A stretch of DNA of 64,000 nt from Halomonas maura (GTDB lineage: Bacteria > Pseudomonadota > Gammaproteobacteria > Pseudomonadales > Halomonadaceae): assembly GCF_030409305.1 (NCBI RefSeq), contig NZ_JAUFPQ010000023.1, positions 280,680 through 344,679 of the forward strand, read 5' to 3'. Made by a program: the position numbers and the translations under genes. Shown here piece by piece: positions 42,691 through 52,954 of this stretch. Below the pieces are notes generated by a model. That model was not told the DNA's origin. It saw only the letters and a list, made by a program, of their open reading frames with translations, and made no database searches. The stretch's first letter is position 1, and each line of letters opens with the position of its first letter.

Positions 42691-43758
42691 GTGCACGCCA
42701 CCCTGACCGCCCGCCTCGCCGCCCTGGGCCACTTCCTGCCGACCCTGACCCTGGGGCTGGCCGGCGGGGGCCTCGCCTACTGGCTCGACGTGCCGCTGCC
42801 CTGGCTGCTCGGGGCCATGTTCGCCACCACCCTGGCGAGCCTCGCCGGCGCCCGGCTGCGTTCGCCGGGTCGGGGCCGCAAGGGCGTGCTGGTGGTGATC
42901 GGCGTGATGCTCGGCGCGGCCTTCACCCCGGAGATGTCCGGCGACCTGCCGCTGTGGGCCGCCAGCCTGAGCGCGATGCTGCTGACCACGGCACTGATGA
43001 TGGCCTTCTCGGTATGGTTCTCGCGGCGGGTCGCCGGCCACTCGCTGGATACCGCCCTCTATGCCGGGGTGCCCGGCGGCGTGTCGGCGGTCACCGGCAT
43101 GGCGCTGGACTCGGGAGCGGACCTGCGGGTGGTCGGCATGACCCATGCGGTGCGCATCCTGGTGCTGCTGGTGGCCATCCCGCCGGTGCTCGACGGCATC
43201 GGCCACGTCAGCCTGCAGCCCAGCGGCATGGACCTGGCCCAGTGGCTGTGGCTGCCCGCGCCGGGGGATGCGGCCTGGCTGGCCGGCGCCGGCGTGCTGG
43301 GCGCCTGGCTGGGGCGCCGGCTGCGCCTGCCCAACGCCCTGCTGTTCGGCCCGGCGCTGGTCTCGGCGGGGCTGCACCTGACCGGGCTGACCCACGCCGC
43401 CATCCCGCCGACGCTGATCGCCCTGGCCCAGGTGATCATCGGCGTCTCGGTGGGGGTGCGCTTCACGGGGACCTCGCTGGCCCGGGTCGGCCATACCCTG
43501 GTGATGGCCGGGCTCCAGGCGCTGGGCCTGCTGGCGATCGCCATCCTCGCCGCCTGGGCCATCCACGCCGCGACGGGGGTGTCGCTGCCGGCGGCGCTGC
43601 TCGCCTACATGCCGGGCGGGGCGCCCGAGCTGAGCCTGGTCGCGCTGTCGCTGGGCATCGACCCGGCCTTCGTCACCTCGCACCACCTGCTGCGCATCAC
43701 GGTGCTGATCCTGCTGATGCCGGTGCTGCTGGGCGCCTGCCGGCGCCTGAGGGCATAG
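42691..43758 (+). CDS. AbrB-family membrane protein (PF05145 type)
   Basis: A 355-residue membrane protein with 8-10 helices and internal duplication (two similar halves, each with GLAGGGLAYWLDVPLPWLLGAM/GLLAIAILAAWAIHAA-like segments). This AbrB family is unrelated to the Bacillus AbrB DNA-binding protein and often accompanies TctA transporters. It begins with GTG at 42691, 9 nt after a strong AGGAGG site. It is the last gene of the tct operon. It may aid or regulate uptake, but no mechanism is established. Confidence 0.82.
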   Translation: MHATLTARLAALGHFLPTLTLGLAGGGLAYWLDVPLPWLLGAMFATTLASLAGARLRSPGRGRKGVLVVIGVMLGAAFTPEMSGDLPLWAASLSAMLLTTALMMAFSVWFSRRVAGHSLDTALYAGVPGGVSAVTGMALDSGADLRVVGMTHAVRILVLLVAIPPVLDGIGHVSLQPSGMDLAQWLWLPAPGDAAWLAGAGVLGAWLGRRLRLPNALLFGPALVSAGLHLTGLTHAAIPPTLIALAQVIIGVSVGVRFTGTSLARVGHTLVMAGLQALGLLAIAILAAWAIHAATGVSLPAALLAYMPGGAPELSLVALSLGIDPAFVTSHHLLRITVLILLMPVLLGACRRLRA

Positions 43759-43769
43759 GGATTCCCTGT

Positions 43770-43806
43770 AAGGGCTTGCTCAGCTCGAGCAGGAACAGAC
43801 GCCCTT
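43770..43806. terminator. Possible bidirectional terminator
   Basis: Outer arms AAGGGC (43770-43775) and GCCCTT (43801-43806) enclose a smaller internal hairpin, with T residues on the plus strand. It lies between the convergent abrB-type and AtuA C-terminal genes. Confidence 0.35.
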
Positions 43807-43838
43807 TCTGTACAGTCTCCAGACCGAGTCCTCACATC

Positions 43839-44210
43839 CTACGACACTTCACTGTCGTTAATGCCGACCGCCACCTCCATGCCCAACAGCAGAAAGGACA
43901 GCGTCTTGCCATGACCGTCCAGGTTCAGGGCGCCGTTGACGCCCCCCTGCAGCACATCATCGATCACCAGGTTCATGCCCCCCAAGCGAGGCATAGGATA
44001 ACGGCGCACACGACTGGCACCACGATGGGCGAACAGGGCCAGCACCCGCTCTTCGGTCACTTGCGCCAGGAGCGTCTCGTAGTGATGTGGCTCATAGGCG
44101 AACAACGCCAGGTTGAGCCGGTCCCCCTTGTCGCCGGCCCGGGCGTGGGCCAGGCGGTGCAGCGGGACGACTTGGGAATCGACGGGATGATCAACTGGCG
44201 AGTGGTGCAT
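43839..44210 (-). CDS. AtuA-like C-terminal domain protein (small subunit)
   Basis: A 123-residue protein with the motif RLAHARAGDKGDRLNLALFAYEP, typical of the domain that follows the AtuA core in longer relatives. In Pseudomonas AtuA the two domains are fused; here they are separate genes that overlap by 20 bp (44191-44210). The start at 44208-44210 is the first ATG after the end of the core. It probably forms a complex with the large AtuA-like protein. The reaction is unknown. Confidence 0.78.
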   Translation of the reverse strand: MHHSPVDHPVDSQVVPLHRLAHARAGDKGDRLNLALFAYEPHHYETLLAQVTEERVLALFAHRGASRVRRYPMPRLGGMNLVIDDVLQGGVNGALNLDGHGKTLSFLLLGMEVAVGINDSEVS

Positions 44211-45579
44211 GGTGGCTTTCCTCAAGCAGGGTGGCGAAGGCCTCGACGTCGGTGCGCTTGACCAGATAGGACGCCGTACACACGCGGCGCTGGAACTGGC
44301 GGCGTACCCCGCCACCGCCGGCAGGGCCGGCACAATAGAGGGCAAGCAACTCCTGGGCAGCCCGCTCGACCCACGCGCGCTCGGCGTGCTCGACGGCGAG
44401 CCTCAGACGGTAGTCGCCGTCGGCAGCCGCCGGCAGCCGGCGTTGCATCTCGCCATCGTCATCATCGAACACGCTGGCATGGCCCACGATGTCCAGGCGC
44501 TTGCGCAGCTCGGGTGGGGCACGAAACGCCAGGCGTTCACGCAGAACATCCGCCGCCAGGTGAGCCCGCGCCAGGGCGTTGGGCCCGGCGTACGAGATCT
44601 CGGCCTCGCCCTGCCAGCCCCCTTCGTAGCACACAGTGGTCTTGAGTCGCTCAGGCGCTGGCTTGCCCCGAATGCCGCTGATCTCGACACGATCGGTCCC
44701 GAGGAGCCGCACGCTGACGTGGCTGAGGTCCACCACCACGTCGGGTGTCAGGTAATTGGCCGGATCATGTACCTCATAGAGCAACTGCTCCTTGACTGTC
44801 TGTTCGGTCACGCAACCGCCGGTCCCCGGTGGCTTGGTCACCACCAGGCGACCATCGGCTTCCACTTCGATGATCGGATAGCCCAGCGTCGCCAGACCGG
44901 GCACCGCCTTGACGCCGGGATCGGCGAAATAGCCGCCACAGACCTGGGCACCGCACTCCCCAAGGTGGCCTGCCATCATGCCGGCGGCCAGGCGGTCCCA
45001 GTCATTCCAGGCCCAGCCGAAGTGATGCATCAACGGCGCCAGGAACAGGGCGGGATCGGCGACCCGTCCCGTCACCACCACCTCTGCACCGAGCTCCAGG
45101 GCCTGTACCATGGGAGAGGCCCCCAGATAGACGTTGGCCGAAATCAGCGCCTGGTCACGGGGCAACGCGCGCGTCTCGGCCTCCCAGGGGGAGAGATCGA
45201 GACCATCGAGACGAGCGCGGATATCATCACCATGCACCCGGCCGACCCGCGCCGCAGGATATCCCGCCTGCTCGGCGAGTCGCGCGACCACGTCACAGGC
45301 CCCCGCCGGATTGGCGGCGCCGAAGTTGCCGAGGATGGCGATGCCGTGGTCGAGACAATCCCGCAGCACGGGCGACAATAACTCGCCCAACAGCGGCTCA
45401 TAGCCGGCATCCGGATCGTCGCGCATGACACGATGCGCCGCGGCGAGGGTTCGCTCACCCAGTGTCTCGAAGACCAGGGCGGAGGGCTGTCCGCGACGGA
45501 TCAGTTCGGCGACCACCGGGATCGCCGCATCGGTGCGGTCACCGGAGAAACCGGCCCCGCTGCCTATCAGAAAGGTCAT
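44191..45579 (-). CDS. AtuA/DUF1446-family protein (large subunit)
   Basis: A 462-residue protein with the family start MTFLIGSGAGFSGDRTDAAIPVV and the conserved GNFGAANPAGACDVVARLA and KPPGTGGCVTEQTVKEQLLYEVHDP blocks. AtuA is required for acyclic terpene utilisation in Pseudomonas, but the family is broader and its activity is not settled. Its operon also contains a TAXI-type TRAP transporter, with its start overlapping the transporter stop by 4 bp. This suggests that the transported acid is its substrate. Confidence 0.85.
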   Translation of the reverse strand: MTFLIGSGAGFSGDRTDAAIPVVAELIRRGQPSALVFETLGERTLAAAHRVMRDDPDAGYEPLLGELLSPVLRDCLDHGIAILGNFGAANPAGACDVVARLAEQAGYPAARVGRVHGDDIRARLDGLDLSPWEAETRALPRDQALISANVYLGASPMVQALELGAEVVVTGRVADPALFLAPLMHHFGWAWNDWDRLAAGMMAGHLGECGAQVCGGYFADPGVKAVPGLATLGYPIIEVEADGRLVVTKPPGTGGCVTEQTVKEQLLYEVHDPANYLTPDVVVDLSHVSVRLLGTDRVEISGIRGKPAPERLKTTVCYEGGWQGEAEISYAGPNALARAHLAADVLRERLAFRAPPELRKRLDIVGHASVFDDDDGEMQRRLPAAADGDYRLRLAVEHAERAWVERAAQELLALYCAGPAGGGGVRRQFQRRVCTASYLVKRTDVEAFATLLEESHHAPLAS

Positions 45580-47486
45580 GAGCGACTCTCCTCGGCTGAC
45601 ACGTGATTCGAGACGAGGCCATCGCCGGCGGTGTCTCGCCGGGACAGCATCAGGCGCCGGCCATACAGCCCTCCCAGGAACAGCAGGGCGGAGAAGGTCG
45701 TCAGCCATCCCGGTGTCAAGGCCAGGCCGACAACCAACAGCAAGCCGGCGGCGTCCAGGATTCGCCTCCCGGTGATGGACGCCCGTGACATCAAGGCGGC
45801 GAACGCCAGAACGAACGCCACTCCCTGACAGGCGGCCAGGGCGATGTCGAGCCAGCTGCCGAAGCCCGCCAGCGACGGATAGATCAGCAACAGGAAGGGG
45901 ATCACATAGATCACCGCAGCAAGCCGCACGGCCTCACCCGCCGCCGGCAACCAGTTGGTCTGGGCGATCCCCGAGGCGACGAACACCGCCACGCACACCG
46001 GTGGCGTGATCACCGACAGGGTGGCGAAATAGAACACGAACAGGTGGGCGATCAGCGGCTCGACACCGATGTCGGTCAACGCTGGCGCCAACACCGAGGC
46101 CACCAGGACATAGGCCGCCGTGGTGGGAATGCCCATGCCCAGGATCAGACACACGCCTCCGACGATCGCCGCCACCAGGAACAACGACTGGCCGCCGAGA
46201 TCGACGATCAGGCTGGCAAGCGTCACGCCGATGCCGGTCATGCCGATCATCGCCACCAGGATCTGGGCGCCGGCCAGCAGCACACCGATGATGACCATGC
46301 CCTTGCCGGCATCCATCAGGCCGGCGAGCAGCTTGGCGAGGATATCGCGCCACGCTTTCCCGGCCAGCACGGCGAACAGGGTGAAGGAGAGGAAGGTCAT
46401 CAGGATGCCGAAGAAGGCCGAGGTCTGGATCGACCGGCCGCTGAGTACGCCATAGAAGAGCCCGCCGAGGGCGGCCAGGATCGGCACCAGGCGCTCGGCA
46501 CGCAGGATGTCACGCCATACAGGCAGCTCGTCGTCCGGCACAACGCGCAGGCCGCGACGCCGGGCCACCAGCTGGATCGTCACGAACACGCCCAGATAGA
46601 AGAGGATGGCCGGCAACAAGGCTGCCAGGGCGATGCGTACATAACTCTCGCCGAGGATCTCGGCCATGATGAAGGCCGCCGCACCGAGGATCGGCGGCGC
46701 GACCTGTCCACCAGTGGACGCCACTGCCTCGACGCCGGCAGCGAAGGGGCGCGGATAGTCCAGACGCTTCATCATGGGAATGGTGAAGTTGCCGGTGGTG
46801 GCGACATTGGCCACGGCGCTGCCGCTGACCATGCCGAACAGGCCCGAGGCCACGGTGGCCACCTTGGCGGCACCGCCCGGCGAGCGCCCGCTGATGCGCA
46901 GCGCCAGGTCCATGAAGGTCTGTCCCCCACCGGTGTGCAGCAACAGGCAGCCGAACATCACGAAGGCGGCAATGGTGGTGGCGGCCACCCCGACCAGCAT
47001 GCCCCACACTCCCAGGTCACCGAGATAGATCGTCTCGGTGATGAAGGCCAGGTCGAAGCCGCGGTGCCCCAGGCTGCCGGGGATCAGAGCCCCGAAGTAG
47101 GCATAGGCCAGGCCGGCAATGACCAGCAGCGGAAAGATGGCGCCGATGGCACGCCGTGACAGTTCCAGGATCGCCACCAGCAGGACACCGGTCATCAGCA
47201 TGTCCCGAGGTGTGGCCCAGGGCAGCTCGACGAGGATGCGCTGATGGTTCAACACCACATAGCCGCAAGCCGCGATCGCCCCCACGGCCAGGCACAGATC
47301 CACGGCCAGGCCCAGCGGCCGCCAGCGAGTGCCGGCCGCCAGGGGATAGACCGTCAGCCCCAGCAGCAGAACCAGGGCGAGGAAGATCCCGCGCTGGACT
47401 AAGCTCTCGAAGGGCCCGGTGGCCGACGTATAGAGGATCAAGCCTCCCAACGCCAGGGCCAGCCCCTTGGTCAGATGTTCACGCAT
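45576..47486 (-). CDS. TAXI-type TRAP transporter fused permease
   Basis: A 636-residue protein with about 16-18 helices, combining the small (DctQ-like) and large (DctM-like) membrane subunits. Characteristic segments are VASGLFGMVSGSAVANVATTGNFTIPMMKRLDYPRPFAAGVEA and MGIPTTAAYVLVASVLAPAL. Such fused permeases pair with TAXI-family binding proteins, as here. They import organic acids or amino acids on ion gradients. A GAGAGGAG site lies before the ATG at 47484-47486. Confidence 0.93.
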   Translation of the reverse strand: MREHLTKGLALALGGLILYTSATGPFESLVQRGIFLALVLLLGLTVYPLAAGTRWRPLGLAVDLCLAVGAIAACGYVVLNHQRILVELPWATPRDMLMTGVLLVAILELSRRAIGAIFPLLVIAGLAYAYFGALIPGSLGHRGFDLAFITETIYLGDLGVWGMLVGVAATTIAAFVMFGCLLLHTGGGQTFMDLALRISGRSPGGAAKVATVASGLFGMVSGSAVANVATTGNFTIPMMKRLDYPRPFAAGVEAVASTGGQVAPPILGAAAFIMAEILGESYVRIALAALLPAILFYLGVFVTIQLVARRRGLRVVPDDELPVWRDILRAERLVPILAALGGLFYGVLSGRSIQTSAFFGILMTFLSFTLFAVLAGKAWRDILAKLLAGLMDAGKGMVIIGVLLAGAQILVAMIGMTGIGVTLASLIVDLGGQSLFLVAAIVGGVCLILGMGIPTTAAYVLVASVLAPALTDIGVEPLIAHLFVFYFATLSVITPPVCVAVFVASGIAQTNWLPAAGEAVRLAAVIYVIPFLLLIYPSLAGFGSWLDIALAACQGVAFVLAFAALMSRASITGRRILDAAGLLLVVGLALTPGWLTTFSALLFLGGLYGRRLMLSRRDTAGDGLVSNHVSAEESRS

Positions 47487-47508
47487 GCGTTTCTCCTCTC
47501 GGCGTGCG

Positions 47509-48480
47509 TTACTGGGCCGGCTGCAAGGCCTCGGGAATCTCGTAACCCTGCTCCCCGAAATAGCGCGCCGCCCCGGCATGCAGCGGGACACTGCCCACCT
47601 CGAGGGTCATCTTGGCCATGTCAGCCCCTTTCACCGCAGAGAAGGCATTGGCCTGAGGCTCGGGAGTTTCCATGATGGCCTTGACGATCTGGTAGGCGGT
47701 CTCCTCGTCGAGGCCGGGCTTGGCGTGCACGGCGACGCCAAAGGCCCAAGTGCGGTAGGCGGGAGCACCCTCTGCGGCCCCTTCGGGAATCTCGACGACG
47801 GCGACATCCGGCATTCTTTCCTGCAGCGTTGCCGCCTGCTGCTCGCTGAGCGACAGGATCTCGATCGGGGTGAAGGTGGCGATGTCCATGGTCGAGCCAT
47901 CCAGACGCTCGCCGACGCCGGATTTGACATAGCCGGCAATGCGTCCGTCCTTGATCGAATCGACCACATCGGTGGTGGAGCCACGTACATAGTCCGGCGC
48001 GATGCCCAGGGTCTGCATGACCGCTTCGGTGGTGCTCTCGGTGGCCGAGCCGGTGATGCCGGGATTGAGGCGTACGCCCTCGAGCGCGTCCAGCGATGTC
48101 ACACCCGCGTCGGCGCGCATCACCACGTTCTGCGGTGCCACCGTATAGACCCACAGCAACCGACTGTCGACGGGACGACCATCGAAATCGTTGAGGCCCT
48201 GATAGGCGTGATAGCCGGTATTGGTAGTCACCAGCCCCAGATCGATCTGATCGCGTCTAAGTCGGCGCAGGTTGTCCACCGTGGCTCCGGTCTCGGCGAC
48301 CGAAGAGCTGACATCCTCGACCTGGTTGTTGATGATCTGGTTGACGGCAACGAAATAGCTGTAATGGCTCGAGGAGCTCGAGGTCGAGCCGATCAACAGA
48401 CGCTCTTCGGCATGGCTGGTCGCGACGGTGCCGAGCAGGGTGATACCCGCGGCCAGGGCAGAGATGAACGACTTGTGCAT
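47509..48480 (-). CDS. TAXI-family TRAP transporter binding protein
   Basis: A 323-residue periplasmic binding protein with a signal peptide ending in TSHAEE (about 24). The TAXI family region includes LLIGSTSSSSSHYSYFVAVNQIINNQ and RRLRRDQIDLGLVTTNTGYHAYQG. It delivers substrate to the fused permease 22 bp downstream. First gene of the TAXI-AtuA operon, opposite a LysR gene. Confidence 0.93.
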   Translation of the reverse strand: MHKSFISALAAGITLLGTVATSHAEERLLIGSTSSSSSHYSYFVAVNQIINNQVEDVSSSVAETGATVDNLRRLRRDQIDLGLVTTNTGYHAYQGLNDFDGRPVDSRLLWVYTVAPQNVVMRADAGVTSLDALEGVRLNPGITGSATESTTEAVMQTLGIAPDYVRGSTTDVVDSIKDGRIAGYVKSGVGERLDGSTMDIATFTPIEILSLSEQQAATLQERMPDVAVVEIPEGAAEGAPAYRTWAFGVAVHAKPGLDEETAYQIVKAIMETPEPQANAFSAVKGADMAKMTLEVGSVPLHAGAARYFGEQGYEIPEALQPAQ

Positions 48481-48625
48481 GGTAGCGGCTCCATGGCCCG
48501 CATGGCGGGCCATTGTTGTTGTGAATTGTGGGTGGGTACCCGAGGATGCCCCCTCACTTGGCAGCTTCACTCCGCTCTTTTATTTTGTATATTGAAATGT
48601 TTTTAATCTCTCTTAAACTTTTTAA
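48481..48625. promoter_or_regulatory. AT-rich divergent promoter region
   Basis: A 145-bp gap between the TAXI operon and the LysR gene. The part 48580-48625 is AT-rich with several ATT/AAT elements, in contrast to its surroundings, and probably holds both promoters and the LysR site. Confidence 0.5.
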
Positions 48626-49531
48626 ATGAATCCCAGCATCAAGCAACTCAAGGCCTTCGTCGCCGTGGCACGGTCACGAAGCCTGGCCGAAGCCAGCGAG
48701 CGTGTGCACCTGTCGCAGCCAGCGCTGTCCATCGCTATTCGCAAGCTTGAGGAGACGGTAGGCGGGCCGCTGTTCGCACGAACTACTCGCCAGCTATCGC
48801 TGACGCCGGAAGGTGAGGCCTTCCTGCCGGTGGCGCTGCGCTTGCTGAACGACTGGGAGGAAGCGTTCGCGGACCTCAACGAGCTGTTCTCCAAGCAGCG
48901 CGGCAAGATCACCCTGGCCGCCCTGCCTACCTTGGCGGCGGGACTACTGCCCGGCATCATCGCCGACTTTCGCGAACGCTACCCACGGATCAACCTGAGC
49001 CTGCATGATGTTCTAGCCGACGAAGTCAACCAGCAGGTCCGTGAGGGGCGGGCCGACCTGGGATTCTCGGTGCCGCCGCTAGCATCGGAAGACCTGGTGT
49101 TCGAGCCCCTGGTGGTCGACCGCTACGTGATGATCTGCCCGCTGGAGCATCCCATGCTCGGGCAGCCCAGCGTGAGGTGGGAGCAGTTGGCCGGCTTTCC
49201 CTTTATCGGGCTCAACCGGCTGTCCAGCGTACGCCAGGACATAGATCGGATCATGGAGGAGGTCGGCCAGCCGCTGGACATCCTCTGCGACGTCAATCAG
49301 ATCGCCACGGTGGGTCGGATGGTGGCGGCGGGGCTGGGCATCGGCGTGCTGCCCTCGCTGAGTTTCCGCCAGATCGCCACCGATGGAATCGAACAGCGGC
49401 CACTGGTCGCACCGACCATACGGCGCGAGCTGGGCATAGTGATGCGCCGACGCGACCCGCTGTCGGCGGCCACCTCGGCGTTGAAGGCGATGATTCGGGA
49501 GACAGCCAACCGTAGTTGCCATGGGCCCTGA
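48626..49531 (+). CDS. LysR-family transcriptional regulator
   Basis: A 301-residue LysR protein with an N-terminal winged helix (MNPSIKQLKAFVAVARSRSLAEASERVHLSQPALSIAIRKLEE). The effector domain spans about 92-295. It is divergent from the TAXI-AtuA operon and probably its regulator, responding to the imported compound. Confidence 0.92.
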   Translation: MNPSIKQLKAFVAVARSRSLAEASERVHLSQPALSIAIRKLEETVGGPLFARTTRQLSLTPEGEAFLPVALRLLNDWEEAFADLNELFSKQRGKITLAALPTLAAGLLPGIIADFRERYPRINLSLHDVLADEVNQQVREGRADLGFSVPPLASEDLVFEPLVVDRYVMICPLEHPMLGQPSVRWEQLAGFPFIGLNRLSSVRQDIDRIMEEVGQPLDILCDVNQIATVGRMVAAGLGIGVLPSLSFRQIATDGIEQRPLVAPTIRRELGIVMRRRDPLSAATSALKAMIRETANRSCHGP

Positions 49532-49629
49532 TAGAACTACCTGATGATGCCGCACCTCGACCGGCGTAGTCTCACGCACGAGGGTCCGCTACAGTACGAG
49601 GCGCCGCACAGCCCAGACTAGGACTCCCC

Positions 49630-50979
49630 ATGCTGACCGACGACAGCCCCGCCCTTTCCGTCAGCGAGCTCAACCGCCGCGCCCGCCAGGCGCTGGAGCA
49701 GGACGTCGGCGACGTCTGGGTGGAGGGCGAGCTGTCCGGGGTCTCGCGGCCGGCGTCGGGCCATGTCTACTTCACCCTCAAGGACGAGCGGGCCCAGCTG
49801 CGCTGCGCGCTGTTCCGCAATCGCGCGCGCTTCATCGCCGCGCCGATGCGCGACGGCGATCACGTCAAGGTGCGCGGCCGGGTGTCGCTGTTCGAGCCGC
49901 GCGGCGACTACCAGCTGATCGCCGAGGCGGTGCAGGCGGTGGGCGAAGGCGAGCTGCTGGCAGCCTTCGAGCGGCTCAAGGCCAAGCTCGACGCCGAGGG
50001 GGTGTTCGCCAACGCCCGGCCGCTGCCCTACCCCCCGCGCCACCTGCTGGTGCTCACCTCGCCCAGCGGGGCGGCGATCCGCGACGTGCTGGCGGTGCTG
50101 GCGGCGCGCTGGCCGCTGGCCCAGGTTACGCTGATCCCGGTGCCGGTGCAGGGCCGCGAGGCGGCGCCGGCGATGATCGCGGCGCTGGGCCTGCTCAATC
50201 GCCAGGCGGCGCTGGATCCGGAGCGCGATGCCATCCTGATCACGCGCGGCGGGGGGAGCCTGGAGGACCTGTGGGCCTTCAACGACGAGCACCTGGCGCG
50301 GGCGCTCTTCCACTCGCGGCTGCCGGTGATGTCGGCGGTGGGTCACGAGGTGGATGTCACCCTGGCCGACTTCGCCGCCGACCGGCGGGCCCCCACGCCC
50401 TCGGCGGCGGCGGAGCAGCTGGTGCCGGACCGCGCCGAGTTGCTCGCCCGGCTGCGCATGCTGGAGGCGCGCCTGGTGCGCGCCGCGCGGGCGCGGCTCG
50501 ACACCGAGGCCCAGCGGCTGGATCACCTGCGGGCACGGCTGCGCCATCCCGGCGAGGTGCTGGGCTATCGGCGACGCCAGCTGGAGCAGCTGGAGGGCCG
50601 CCTGGCGCGGGCCATGGGCGCCCGGCTCGAGACGGCCCGGCAGCGCGAGCACCAGCTGCGCCAGCGACTGGCGCTGCGCTCGCCGACGGCCCTGGTGGCC
50701 CAGGCCGAGCGGCGCCTGGCGCTGGCCCACCAGCGACTGCACCAGGCCATGCCCCGGGAGCTTTCCCGCCACCGCGAGCGGCTGACCGCCCTGGCCCGGG
50801 AGCTGCAGGCGGTCAGCCCCCTGGCGGTGCTCGGCCGGGGCTATGCGATCCTCGAGAACGATGCGGGACGGGTGATCCGCCGGGCGGCGGACACCGCGCC
50901 CGGGGAGCGCCTGGAGGCGCGCCTCGGCGAGGGCCGGCTGGCCCTGGAGGTGTTGCCCGGGGAGGACGCCGCCGACTGA
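49630..50979 (+). CDS. xseA: Exodeoxyribonuclease VII large subunit
   Basis: A 449-residue subunit, similar in length to E. coli XseA (456). The N-terminal OB fold is visible as VWVEGELSGVSRPASGHVYFTLKDERAQLRCALF, and the nuclease core as ITRGGGSLEDLWAFNDEHLARA and VGHEVDVTLADFAADRRAPTPSAAAE. A long arginine-rich coiled coil covers about 265-400. It degrades single-stranded DNA with the small XseB subunit, which is not encoded here. Its stop lies 15 bp from the stop of convergent glrR. Confidence 0.97.
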   Translation: MLTDDSPALSVSELNRRARQALEQDVGDVWVEGELSGVSRPASGHVYFTLKDERAQLRCALFRNRARFIAAPMRDGDHVKVRGRVSLFEPRGDYQLIAEAVQAVGEGELLAAFERLKAKLDAEGVFANARPLPYPPRHLLVLTSPSGAAIRDVLAVLAARWPLAQVTLIPVPVQGREAAPAMIAALGLLNRQAALDPERDAILITRGGGSLEDLWAFNDEHLARALFHSRLPVMSAVGHEVDVTLADFAADRRAPTPSAAAEQLVPDRAELLARLRMLEARLVRAARARLDTEAQRLDHLRARLRHPGEVLGYRRRQLEQLEGRLARAMGARLETARQREHQLRQRLALRSPTALVAQAERRLALAHQRLHQAMPRELSRHRERLTALARELQAVSPLAVLGRGYAILENDAGRVIRRAADTAPGERLEARLGEGRLALEVLPGEDAAD

Positions 50980-50994
50980 CGGCGCCCGCTCACC

Positions 50995-52389
<1,395 letters not shown>

Positions 52390-52404
52390 GTCGTCTCTCC
52401 CGAG

Positions 52405-52953
52405 TTACTCGGTCTGCTGTCGCGAATTGATGTTCCGCTCGATGGCGGTGAGGGCATCCAGCTTCTCGCTTAGGGCCTCGTTCTCCGCCGCCAGGGCCTC
52501 CCGTTCCATGCGTTCCTCGACCAGTCGGCGGCTCAGGTTGCGCCGGCCCTCCACCTCGTTGAGCCAGTAGCGCAGCAGCGGCTGCAGCCGGGCGGGCGCC
52601 GCATGCAGGTCGGCCTTGAGCAGCTCGGAGGCCTCGTCCCACTGGGCCTCGTCGCCCCAGGCCAGCAGCACGGCACGACCCAGGCGCTGCTCGGCGCCTT
52701 CGCCCTCGAGGGTCAGCAGCATGCCCTCGCGCCAGGCGCGACTTCCCCGCTGGGAGGCCAGGCCCAGCGACACCCAGTCATGCAGCAGACAGGCGTCATC
52801 GGCGAAGCTCGGCTGCTCCGAGAAGCAGGCGCCGGCGCTCAGCTGCGTCTGGGAGCCGGGGTTGTCGCGGGGCCCCTGGAGGTTCTCCGGGAACCCCTGG
52901 CAGCCCACCAGCCAGGTCGAGGCCAGGCCGAGGATCAGCGGGCGTAGGTTCAT
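52405..52953 (-). CDS. qseG: QseG-like outer-membrane lipoprotein
   Basis: A 182-residue lipoprotein whose lipobox LVGC ends at Cys18. Residues 130-182 form a strongly charged helix with coiled-coil character. It sits between the kinase and regulator genes exactly as QseG does in E. coli, where the protein contacts the GlrK sensor. Start assigned at 52951-52953; the 8 extra codons upstream do not fit a signal peptide. Confidence 0.88.
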   Translation of the reverse strand: MNLRPLILGLASTWLVGCQGFPENLQGPRDNPGSQTQLSAGACFSEQPSFADDACLLHDWVSLGLASQRGSRAWREGMLLTLEGEGAEQRLGRAVLLAWGDEAQWDEASELLKADLHAAPARLQPLLRYWLNEVEGRRNLSRRLVEERMEREALAAENEALSEKLDALTAIERNINSRQQTE

Positions 52954-52954
52954 T

